Positions 6,259-12,184 are shown, numbered from the stretch's first letter. The stretch is DNA of 12,184 nt from Candidatus Pacearchaeota archaeon CG10_big_fil_rev_8_21_14_0_10_35_13 (GCA_002763035.1 PFDC01000035.1:1-12184), one strand, 5' to 3'. Notes: a model not told the origin generated them from the letters alone. Program-made: numbers and translations.

Positions 6259-6837
6259 ATGAGGATAATAAAAATAAAGAAATATCAGGGAATAACTGGA
6301 GAAACCTCTAAAAGAAAAGTTGCAGAAGCATTATTTATGGATCCAGAAGAAGAACGTACCCAAAGCGACCTTGCAAGAGAAGCAGGTATCGCCAAACAAA
6401 ACATTAGAAAGATTACCGAAGACTTGCGAAAAGAAGGAATAATCATAGTAGGAAGACTTGGCAGAACATGGAAAATTAAGGCTAATATGGAAAACGAGCA
6501 TTATAAGAATAACAAAATTGCCTATAACCTCAATTTCATATACAACAGCGGATTGATAGAATTTCTTGTAGAACATTTCAATAATCCTAAAACAATAATA
6601 TTATTTGGGAGTTTCATAAAAGGAGAAGACTCGGCAAGTTCTGATATAGACATCGCAGTGTATAAAGAAAAAGAAAAATACAAAACATTAGAACTTGAAG
6701 AATTAAAAAAGTTTGAAAAAGCAATTAACAGAAAAATACAAATACACTTATTCAACAAAGAAAATGTTGACAATAACTTATTCAATAATATAGCTAACGG
6801 AATACTTCTATTCGGGTTTTTGGAGGTGAAAAAATGA
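6259..6837 (+). CDS. Winged-helix + MNT nucleotidyltransferase (antitoxin-like)
   Basis: A 192-residue two-domain protein. Residues about 15-75 form a winged helix with recognition segment TQSDLAREAGIAKQNIRKIT and a wing at GRLGRTWKI. Residues about 95-190 are a minimal nucleotidyltransferase (MNT) with GSFIKGEDSASSDIDIAV (117-134), the GSx(10)DxD signature with D129 and D131. The usual third acidic residue is not evident: the expected strand reads IQIHLF (160-165), so Q161 or H163 occupies that place, a variant I believe is common in archaeal relatives. In HEPN/MNT modules such proteins AMPylate and silence the HEPN toxin. The following HEPN gene overlaps it by 4 bases. The winged helix likely makes this gene the operon's own repressor. 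Confidence 0.85.
   Translation: MRIIKIKKYQGITGETSKRKVAEALFMDPEEERTQSDLAREAGIAKQNIRKITEDLRKEGIIIVGRLGRTWKIKANMENEHYKNNKIAYNLNFIYNSGLIEFLVEHFNNPKTIILFGSFIKGEDSASSDIDIAVYKEKEKYKTLELEELKKFEKAINRKIQIHLFNKENVDNNLFNNIANGILLFGFLEVKK
6822..6828 (+). promoter_or_regulatory. Strong Shine-Dalgarno site of the HEPN gene
   Basis: GGAGGTG, five bases before the ATG at 6834 and inside the MNT gene end. It gives the downstream gene its own efficient initiation in addition to the ATGA overlap. Confidence 0.8.
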
Positions 6838-7268
6838 AGAAAGAAATGATTGACAGTTTAGTAAAGAAAGGGGCTTTGAGAGCTAGAGAAAAAGACCTCT
6901 ACAGGATTAAAGCAATGATTGAAAGATTAACTAATAATTCTGAGTTCATAACCAAATTACCTGTTAGAGCAGAATCATCAGACATAATCTTCAGAGAAAT
7001 TTATGAATCAATAAGACAGCTAGGAGATGCTAAGTGGTGGCTCTTAGGCTACGAACCAAGAACCCATGATGTAAGCCTCGATATACTAAAAGAATTAGAA
7101 ATAAAAAATAAAGTTAAGCTTAATAATCTGGACAGGATAAAAAAGATAAGACACGACCTTAATTACAGAGGTATAGGAACAATAGTTGAACAAGCCAAAG
7201 AAATACTGGAATTATGGAATGATTGCGGTAAAGAAATATTAAGTAACCTACTAAAAGAAATAGAATGA
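6834..7268 (+). CDS. HEPN-domain protein, toxin partner of the MNT gene
   Basis: A 144-residue all-helical protein with no membrane segment. The C-terminal part reads LDRIKKIRHDLNYRG (99-113), which matches the HEPN motif region, where an Arg and a polar residue are followed about four residues later by His or Tyr (R106, H107, Y111). In active HEPN RNases the motif is R-x4-6-H. Here H107 directly follows R106 and Tyr stands where His usually does, although R101 to H107 also fits R-x5-H. RNase activity is therefore uncertain. It starts in an ATGA overlap with the MNT gene and behind a strong GGAGGTG site. Its stop codon is immediately adjacent to the stop of the convergent helicase gene. Confidence 0.75.
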   Translation: MKKEMIDSLVKKGALRAREKDLYRIKAMIERLTNNSEFITKLPVRAESSDIIFREIYESIRQLGDAKWWLLGYEPRTHDVSLDILKELEIKNKVKLNNLDRIKKIRHDLNYRGIGTIVEQAKEILELWNDCGKEILSNLLKEIE

Positions 7269-10200
7269 TTATAATCCCCAAACCCACTCATTACAGAAAA
7301 AACAACCTTTTTCAACAGGACAAGGCTTGAAACCATCATCATAAGCCTTAAGAATATCTTTAGCAGTTGATAACATCTCATTCATAACATCATCAAGATT
7401 GAAAGAAATACGCAAAGAATTAATGTCCTTAGCATAACCATTATCATCAAGGACAAACTCTTGAGGCTTCTCCTTCTTAAGCATATCAAGAGTCAAAACT
7501 TTAGGCTTACCAAGAGCCTTAGAAGCAAGAGCATAAAAACCAAGTTGCCAATTACGATACTTAGGAACAACATAAGAAGCACCAGTCTTATAATCAATAA
7601 TTTCCAGACCATCAGGACGGAAATCAATCCTGTCAGCCTTACCAAAAAACTTTATCCCATCAAGCTCAGCAAATAACGGAACTTCAACCTTAGAATTATT
7701 ATCATACTTATCATTATTCCTCTCAAAGAAAACCTTGATTAAAGGAATAGCATCATCAAGACTAATAGAACCCCACTCATCCAAAGCCTTAAGAGTCTTA
7801 GCAAGACTAATAAAATCATTAAGAGAATGATAATTCATTAAGACACCCCTCTCAGCAACTAAATGAACAAAAGAACCAAGCTTAATAGCATCCCAAGAAA
7901 CAGGACCAAAATCAGGCATGTTATAGACGTACTGATACTCAAAACGCTTTTGACACTCATCAAAAATCCTTAATGAAGTAGGAGAAAAAGTCCTAGGCCT
8001 ACTAAGAACAAAACTATTAGCATCATCACTAGAACCAATTAATGACTCAGGATTATCACTACGAAGAATATCAAAAACACTAACTAACTTATCAACAATA
8101 ACCGAAGGCTCAACATACTTAGTACTAGAATCATTATGATAACTAATAAAAGGATTATTCTTATAACTAATCTCATTAAGAAATTGTGAAGGAAGAAACT
8201 TCCTACTACGATACTTAGTAGAAAAAGTCATGAATAAACGATTCTTAGCACGAGTAAAAGCAACATAACACAACCTACGCTCCTCAAGAAGTTGAGAAAC
8301 ACACTCATAATCCTTAACTAACTCAAAAGACTCATCAGGAGTATAATCAGAAAGTTTATCCTTATACTCAGGAAGAAGTTCTGAAGGAATAATACCAGAA
8401 GTAATCCTCTCAACAGGAAAGAGCTTCTGAGCAAGTGATGAAACAATAACAGTATCATACTCCAAACCCTTAGTAGCATGATTAGTCATGATACGAACAC
8501 CCTTCTTATCAAAATCAGGAGCATTAACATCAATATTCAAAGACTTCATAATATCAAGATGATGAAGGAATGAAGAAACATCAGGAGCATTAAAATCAGA
8601 ATATTCAGAAGCAACAGAATGAAACTTCTCAAGAACTAATACTAACTCATGATTAGTAGAACCATCATTCTCAGGAAGAACCCTAGTAAGACCTATAACT
8701 TCAAAGACCTTACTAATAAGTTCAGGAACTTTTAAGGAAACACTAGGAAGTAAAAAATTAATACGAGAAAATAATACCTTAACAAGAATTCTAGAAGACT
8801 CACTAAGAGACACATCCCTTAAGAGATTATTAATAATACTCTTACTAAGACAATCAGAATCACGACAAGTCTTAATAAATCGAGAGATCATTATTATATC
8901 CTCTTTAAGAAGTTTAGAATGATAAAACAAATCCCACCAACTCTGCTCACCACCAGACTGATTATTACTTAAACGATTAAGAATATCAAGATAATCAATG
9001 ACTACACGAACCTGAGGAATCTTTAACAAAGGTTTTTTAGTAACAGAAGTAAAAGGAATACCACGGAATTCTAAGAAGTGCTTAAGAAGACGAGACTGTT
9101 GATGAGTACGGAAAACCACACAGATCTCTTCCAATGGAACACCCCCAGAATTAACAGACTCAATAATCTCAACAACTTTACGAACCTCCTCCTTCTCATC
9201 AAGCAACTCATAAACCTCAAGATTATCACCCATAATCCCAGAAGTATTAGAAACCTTGAATAACTCATCAAGATTCTCAGAAGAATAATTATTCTTAATT
9301 AAATCATGAGCTACTGACAAGATCTTATTAGTACTACGAAAAGACTCATCAAGAGCAAATAATTCACCACTAGTAATACTGAAAGCCTTACGAAACAAAC
9401 GAAGATTATCCTTATAAGCACCACGAAAACGATAAATGCTCTGATTAATATCACCGACTACAGTAATATTACGATGCTTACCAGCAAGAAGTTCTAAAAG
9501 ATCACACTGAAGCTTATTAGTATCCTGAAACTCATCAACTACGACATAATCATAAGATTCAGAAATCTCAGGGAAAGACTTAAGCAACTTTAAGGCGTTA
9601 GTATTAAGATCAGAATAATCCTGAAGGTTCTTAATACCCTTGAGTTTTTCATAAGCCCTCCAAATCCTCAAGAACCTTAACAAACTAGTGATCCTCTCAA
9701 GCTTTTCCTTACGACCCTTAAGCTCAGCCCTTTCTTCCTTAAAAAAATCTTCCTTAACACTCTCGGTCTTATGAAGAGTGAAGAGTTTGAGAGTAATATA
9801 CTCAAGTTTTGATTCTAACTCTTCCAATGAAAGATTGTCCTTATTCAAGGAATTAATGTATTGTTCTAAAGCCTCAGGAGTAATCCCTAAATCCTTAGCA
9901 ACACCAAGAGTATCAACGTAACGATGACAATAATTAGCATTAAGACCAAAACTTTTGTGAATAAGAATCTTAGCATCATCAGGAAGAATAATACGAAAAT
10001 CTTTCTTGATACCAATCTTCTCACCATGAACCCTTAATAAGTCAGAACAAAAAGAATGAATAGTACGAACTACAGGTTCCTTAACTTCAGTAACAACATC
10101 AACCTTCGGAAGCTTCTTCAATAACCTCTCACGCAAGGAATTAACCGCTTCATTAGAAAAAGTTAAACAAACAATCCTTTCAGGACTATAAATCTTAGAA

Positions 10201-10349
10201 TTAATAAGATAATCAATTTTTCCAACGATAGTATGAGTTTTACCAGTACCAGGACCCGCAAGTATTACACAAGGACCTTTAATCTTAAGAATAGCACTCT
10301 TTTGTGAAGGATTAAAACCATCAAGTAACGAATTATCAGAATCTCCCAT
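7269..10349 (-). CDS. UvrD-type helicase fused to RecB-type PD-(D/E)XK nuclease
   Basis: A 1026-residue DNA helicase-nuclease. SF1A helicase motifs in order: Q16, Walker A AGPGTGKT (31-38), VVVDEFQDTN (269-278), VGDINQSIYRFRGA (298-311), DESFRST (334-340), TNHATKGLEYDTVIV (622-636) and EERRLCYVAFTRAKNRL (689-705). The C-terminal nuclease has H829, D906 in GKADRID, D919-x-K921 in IIDYKTG, and Q935/Y939 in WQLGFYAL. C799 (FDEC) plus C1010, C1016 and C1019 near the end could bind a 4Fe-4S cluster as in AddB and Cas4, although the C-terminal spacing (C-x5-C-x2-C) is not the usual C-x2-C-x5-C. Likely role: processing of double-strand ends in repair or against invading DNA. The TATA box at 10371 gives a leaderless start. 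Codons end mostly in T, unlike plus-strand genes. RecB/AddA-like enzymes are uncommon in archaea. Confidence 0.93.
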   Translation of the reverse strand: MGDSDNSLLDGFNPSQKSAILKIKGPCVILAGPGTGKTHTIVGKIDYLINSKIYSPERIVCLTFSNEAVNSLRERLLKKLPKVDVVTEVKEPVVRTIHSFCSDLLRVHGEKIGIKKDFRIILPDDAKILIHKSFGLNANYCHRYVDTLGVAKDLGITPEALEQYINSLNKDNLSLEELESKLEYITLKLFTLHKTESVKEDFFKEERAELKGRKEKLERITSLLRFLRIWRAYEKLKGIKNLQDYSDLNTNALKLLKSFPEISESYDYVVVDEFQDTNKLQCDLLELLAGKHRNITVVGDINQSIYRFRGAYKDNLRLFRKAFSITSGELFALDESFRSTNKILSVAHDLIKNNYSSENLDELFKVSNTSGIMGDNLEVYELLDEKEEVRKVVEIIESVNSGGVPLEEICVVFRTHQQSRLLKHFLEFRGIPFTSVTKKPLLKIPQVRVVIDYLDILNRLSNNQSGGEQSWWDLFYHSKLLKEDIIMISRFIKTCRDSDCLSKSIINNLLRDVSLSESSRILVKVLFSRINFLLPSVSLKVPELISKVFEVIGLTRVLPENDGSTNHELVLVLEKFHSVASEYSDFNAPDVSSFLHHLDIMKSLNIDVNAPDFDKKGVRIMTNHATKGLEYDTVIVSSLAQKLFPVERITSGIIPSELLPEYKDKLSDYTPDESFELVKDYECVSQLLEERRLCYVAFTRAKNRLFMTFSTKYRSRKFLPSQFLNEISYKNNPFISYHNDSSTKYVEPSVIVDKLVSVFDILRSDNPESLIGSSDDANSFVLSRPRTFSPTSLRIFDECQKRFEYQYVYNMPDFGPVSWDAIKLGSFVHLVAERGVLMNYHSLNDFISLAKTLKALDEWGSISLDDAIPLIKVFFERNNDKYDNNSKVEVPLFAELDGIKFFGKADRIDFRPDGLEIIDYKTGASYVVPKYRNWQLGFYALASKALGKPKVLTLDMLKKEKPQEFVLDDNGYAKDINSLRISFNLDDVMNEMLSTAKDILKAYDDGFKPCPVEKGCFFCNEWVWGL

Positions 10350-10370
10350 AAAAGATAATAATCGAAGGAG

Positions 10371-10377
10371 TTTATAA
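10371..10377 (-). promoter_or_regulatory. TATA box of the helicase-nuclease gene
   Basis: On the minus strand TTATAAA is centred 25 bases before the ATG (complement 10347-10349), so the mRNA is predicted leaderless. The divergent plus-strand TATA box lies about 50 bases away. Confidence 0.6.
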
Positions 10378-10425
10378 GAATAACCGTGCCACTCAAGGGT
10401 GAAAAGAGTATAATGAATGATAAGA

Positions 10426-10437
10426 ATTAAATAGTTC
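10426..10437 (+). promoter_or_regulatory. TATA box with GTTC extension, gene at 10455
   Basis: ATTAAATAGTTC; the core (10426-10433) is centred 25 bases before the ATG at 10455, implying a leaderless mRNA. The extension forms part of the inverted repeat 10431-10456. Confidence 0.6.
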
Positions 10438-10456
10438 TATTAATAATAAGAACTAT
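10431..10456. repeat. 8-bp inverted repeat between TATA box and start codon
   Basis: ATAGTTCT (10431-10438) and AGAACTAT (10449-10456) are perfect reverse complements separated by 10 bases. The left arm overlaps the TATA box and the right arm runs into the ATG. It is well placed to be an operator that blocks transcription initiation. If transcription began upstream it could also hide the start codon in a hairpin. Confidence 0.55.
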
Positions 10457-10811
10457 GAAAAGGGAGTATAAAGGAACAATTATTGAGGAGAGTTTGGAAG
10501 ATAATAGGGTACTTAACAAGTTAGATATCAGAAAGTTAAGAGTTACTAAAGAAAGAAATCCTGCTGATAGATGGCACTTATTTAGTGTTTTTGTCACAAA
10601 GAAAGAAATTATCAAATTCTCAAAAAAGATCAAGCAAGGGTGGTACATGCATTTTTGGAAAAGAAGGGAAGTCATAGTAATATTCAAGAATAAAAGATTT
10701 GAGTTTGATTATGATAATAAAGAATCATGGAAACCGGCAATTGAATACGGCATTTCATTAGGAATACCAAAAAAACAATTAGACTTCCCAATTGACAGAA
10801 CAAACTACTAA
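10455..10811 (+). CDS. Conserved-looking protein of unknown function, aromatic-rich
   Basis: A 118-residue soluble protein. Notable segments are YKGTIIEESLEDNRVLNKL (5-23), NPADRWHLFSVFV (35-47), GWYMHFWKRREVIVIFKNK (62-80) and a C-terminal WKPAIEYGISLGIPKKQLDF (92-111). I recall similar small hypothetical proteins in archaea and candidate-phyla bacteria, with no assigned function. The clustered W, H and F residues suggest a conserved binding surface, but nothing catalytic can be named. It is divergent from the helicase gene, has its own promoter, and probably a repressor site over its start. Confidence 0.8.
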   Translation: MKREYKGTIIEESLEDNRVLNKLDIRKLRVTKERNPADRWHLFSVFVTKKEIIKFSKKIKQGWYMHFWKRREVIVIFKNKRFEFDYDNKESWKPAIEYGISLGIPKKQLDFPIDRTNY

Positions 10812-10848
10812 TAATCTATAAAGTAAACACCCCCGACCATGATAATCC

Positions 10849-10857
10849 TTATAAATA
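10849..10857 (+). promoter_or_regulatory. TATA box of the gene at 10877
   Basis: TTATAAATA is centred about 24 bases before the ATG at 10877, in keeping with a leaderless start. It selects 10877 among four closely spaced ATGs (10869, 10872, 10877, 10884). Confidence 0.6.
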
Positions 10858-10876
10858 ATAATTACTAAATGATGAG

Positions 10877-11344
10877 ATGAGAGATGAAGCCTACAGAGTA
10901 TCTGATAACCCTAATATCGCGAAAGTAATAGATGAAGAAAGAATCCTGCAAGCAGGGTGCCTGATAGGTAAAGAAGAAGGCTACAGGATAATAAACAGAA
11001 CATTTATGAGATTGTTAGGCACAGTATTCTTAACAGCTAAGGACAAAGGACTAAAGGAATTATTAGTAGTTGCTGATGGAAAGTTCACACCAGATTATCA
11101 AGAATTAGTAAGAAGAAGATGTAGTTTTAGTAAAGAGAACGAAGGAGTTTATGACTTTATGGCACAAGACTTTATGAGATGGGTAAGCGAAAACCCACAA
11201 ACTACTATTGTTGAAGAGGGGACTTACGAAGTACGCGGAGAAGAACTATTCCTAAAGATTCGAGACTTCGAAAACTTTGCAACGCGCCCCTCACTTCTTA
11301 AGCCGGAGTTTGCTATTAACACTTCGACCCATAATGGAAGATGA
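10877..11344 (+). CDS. Protein of unknown function
   Basis: A 155-residue soluble protein beginning MRDEAYRVSDNPNIAKVID. The middle contains GLKELLVVADGKFTPDYQELV (about 59-79) and a segment with aromatic and acidic residues (NEGVYDFMAQDFMRWVSE). A single cysteine (C28) follows ILQAG, and a second (C82) sits in an Arg-rich stretch (RRRCSF). I see no membrane helix, nucleotide-binding motif or known family signature. The last ten residues look disordered. The local GC content rises at its 3' end (AACGCGCCCCTC near 11281), unlike the neighbours. It is monocistronic by promoter and spacing. Function cannot be assigned. Confidence 0.72.
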   Translation: MRDEAYRVSDNPNIAKVIDEERILQAGCLIGKEEGYRIINRTFMRLLGTVFLTAKDKGLKELLVVADGKFTPDYQELVRRRCSFSKENEGVYDFMAQDFMRWVSENPQTTIVEEGTYEVRGEELFLKIRDFENFATRPSLLKPEFAINTSTHNGR

Positions 11345-11364
11345 CCAAAAATCAAACCCCAAGA

Positions 11365-11385
11365 GTGTTACAAGAACGGTAACGC
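11365..11385. repeat. Inverted repeat upstream of the RHH/PIN promoter
   Basis: GTGTTAC (11365-11371) and GTAACGC (11379-11385) can pair over seven positions, one of them G-T, with a 7-base loop AAGAACG. It lies about ten bases before the TATA box at 11395. It could be an upstream operator for the antitoxin or the 3' hairpin of the preceding gene. Confidence 0.4.
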
Positions 11386-11394
11386 CTAGAAAAG

Positions 11395-11401
11395 TTTAAA
11401 G
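11395..11401 (+). promoter_or_regulatory. TATA box of the RHH/PIN operon
   Basis: TTTAAAG, preceded by a purine-rich AGAAAAG that could serve as BRE, is centred 27 bases before the ATG at 11425; leaderless start predicted. Confidence 0.5.
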
Positions 11402-11423
11402 AGTATTACCATAGTATTACTAT
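11402..11423. repeat. Tandem 11-bp repeat between TATA box and antitoxin ATG
   Basis: AGTATTACCAT (11402-11412) is followed directly by AGTATTACTAT (11413-11423), a match of 10 of 11. The pair fills the space from TATA box to start codon. A nested near-palindrome ATAGT-ATT-ACTAT spans 11411-11423. Ribbon-helix-helix antitoxins commonly bind such short repeats to repress their own operon, so this is a likely operator. Confidence 0.6.
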
Positions 11424-11424
11424 C

Positions 11425-11616
11425 ATGGAAGTTGTATCAACTAAGCTCACTAAGAAGCTAATTATTGAAATAGAAGAATTAGTCAGTGAAGGATGGTATG
11501 CGAATAAGTCAGAGGTTATACGTGATGCCATCAGAGACTTAATAAAAAAACTAAAGGTTGAACGCTTAGAAAGCGCAATAAAAGAAGATATAGAGTGGGG
11601 GCTCTATGGAGAGTAA
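11425..11616 (+). CDS. Ribbon-helix-helix antitoxin
   Basis: A 63-residue CopG/ParD-type protein. The N-terminal strand MEVVSTKLTKKLIIEIEELV leads into the RHH core GWYANKSEVIRDAIRDLIKKL (23-43). The last 20 residues (LESAIKEDIEWGLYGE) are an acidic tail of the kind that wraps and blocks a toxin. It precedes and overlaps by 11 bases a PIN-domain gene, the classic antitoxin-first arrangement. It should bind the tandem repeat over its own promoter as a dimer, alone or with the toxin. Confidence 0.88.
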   Translation: MEVVSTKLTKKLIIEIEELVSEGWYANKSEVIRDAIRDLIKKLKVERLESAIKEDIEWGLYGE

Positions 11617-12097
11617 AGCAGTAATTGATATAGGCCCAGTAATCCATCTGACAGAAATAAAAGCTATCACTACACTAAGAATCTTTAATGAGATAATAAC
11701 CCCAACAGAAGTGAGCAAGGAATTAATCAGAAGTAATATTATAATCCCAGAATTTATAAAAATTATCTCAGTGAATAGTGGTAATAAGAAACTGATAGAG
11801 ATATTAGCAAACCAGTACTCATTAGACATGGGAGAAGCGGAAGCAATAGCATTAGCAAAACAAGAAAAAATGGAATATTTACTAACTGACGACCTAGACG
11901 CCAGAATAGTAGCAAAAAAGTATTCATTAAAAGTTCACGGAACTGTTGGAATACTGATAAGGGCGTTCAGGGAGGGGATAATAACAAAAGAAGAAACAAT
12001 CAAGAAATTACGGGAACTGGCGAGTGAGTCAACATTGTACATAACCAAAACATTAATAGAACAAGCAGTAAGAGCAATAACCAATTATAAGAATTAA
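11606..12097 (+). CDS. PIN-domain (DUF3368) toxin, probable ribonuclease
   Basis: A 163-residue PIN-like protein of the DUF3368 group, often paired with RHH antitoxins in archaea. Acidic active-site residues are in place: D8 in AVIDIGPVIHL, E35/E39 in TPTEVSKEL, E77 in DMGEAEAIALA (74-84) and D95/D96 in LLTDDLDAR. The family cleaves RNA using Mg2+ or Mn2+ ions; VapC-type members target tRNA or rRNA, but the target here is unknown. The C-terminal helices (about 120-160) are longer than in minimal VapC proteins, as usual for DUF3368. The ATG lies inside the antitoxin gene, with a weak GTGGGGG ribosome site at 11595-11601, so toxin output probably depends on antitoxin translation. Confidence 0.87.
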   Translation: MESKAVIDIGPVIHLTEIKAITTLRIFNEIITPTEVSKELIRSNIIIPEFIKIISVNSGNKKLIEILANQYSLDMGEAEAIALAKQEKMEYLLTDDLDARIVAKKYSLKVHGTVGILIRAFREGIITKEETIKKLRELASESTLYITKTLIEQAVRAITNYKN

Positions 12098-12104
12098 AAT
12101 CTAA

Positions 12105-12184
12105 TTAATAACCTACGGGCGGACTAACCCTAGCACCAAATACTTCAATACCTAATTCCTTAATTTTATCAACTACTTCTTGAA
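12105..12184 (-). CDS. C-terminal end of an unrecognised minus-strand protein (partial)
   Basis: On the minus strand a frame enters from the window end and stops at TAA (complement 12105-12107), giving 26 residues: a helix-like QEVVDKIKELGIEVFG then ARVSPPVGY. This looks like the alpha/beta tail of a folded protein, but the family cannot be named. It converges on the PIN gene with 7 bases between stop codons. Codons are mostly T-ending (GTT, GAT, ATT, GGT), like the helicase on the same strand. Confidence 0.6.
   Translation of the reverse strand, partial: QEVVDKIKELGIEVFGARVSPPVGY

Noticed and set aside
7269-10349. T-ending codons in the helicase as evidence of recent horizontal transfer.
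   Set aside because: The short minus-strand gene at 12105-12184 has the same codon style, and the A/T skew on the plus strand does not change at the gene borders.
1-12184. CRISPR array, IS element or integrase attachment site.
   Set aside because: No regularly spaced repeats, no transposase or integrase gene, and no tRNA gene were seen on either strand.

Overview
The window is most likely from a small, AT-rich archaeal genome, probably of the DPANN type; the lineage is inferred, not proven. The main support is the promoter layout. Nearly every gene or operon start has an archaeal TATA box (TTTAAATA-like) centred about 25 bases before the start codon, which implies leaderless mRNAs. Genes inside operons instead have strong Shine-Dalgarno sites (AAGGAGG, GGAGGTG) or stop/start overlaps. 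Protein content also mixes archaeal-style toxin-antitoxin genes with bacterial-type families (Fis-like HTH, UvrD helicase-nuclease, CstA). I see no tRNA, rRNA, CRISPR array or insertion sequence.

Left part (1-3941). This part holds the tail of an unrecognised gene, a DUF2238/YjdF-like membrane protein, a small unknown protein, a WalJ/YycJ-like metallo-beta-lactamase-fold hydrolase, a 340-base stretch with a doubtful small ORF and RNA-like structure, a YbhB/PEBP protein, and a two-gene operon of a Fis-type HTH protein and a YdcF-like DUF218 protein. A 9-bp hairpin with a GAAA tetraloop lies between the PEBP and HTH genes.

Middle (4022-6237). A CstA-family membrane transporter is followed after 2 bases by a cytoplasmic C39-like cysteine peptidase, forming a probable operon. 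One possible reading is peptide uptake linked to peptide cleavage.

Right part (6259-12184). A winged-helix/MNT nucleotidyltransferase and HEPN pair ends exactly where a convergent 1026-residue UvrD helicase-RecB-type nuclease gene ends. Two proteins of unknown function follow, then a ribbon-helix-helix/PIN (DUF3368) toxin-antitoxin pair, then the tail of a minus-strand gene. This block of two toxin-antitoxin-type pairs around a helicase-nuclease resembles a small defence or genome-maintenance island.

Across the whole window the plus strand is rich in A and poor in T whichever strand is coding, so minus-strand genes have T-ending codons and plus-strand genes A-ending ones. This looks like strand-linked compositional bias rather than gene transfer.
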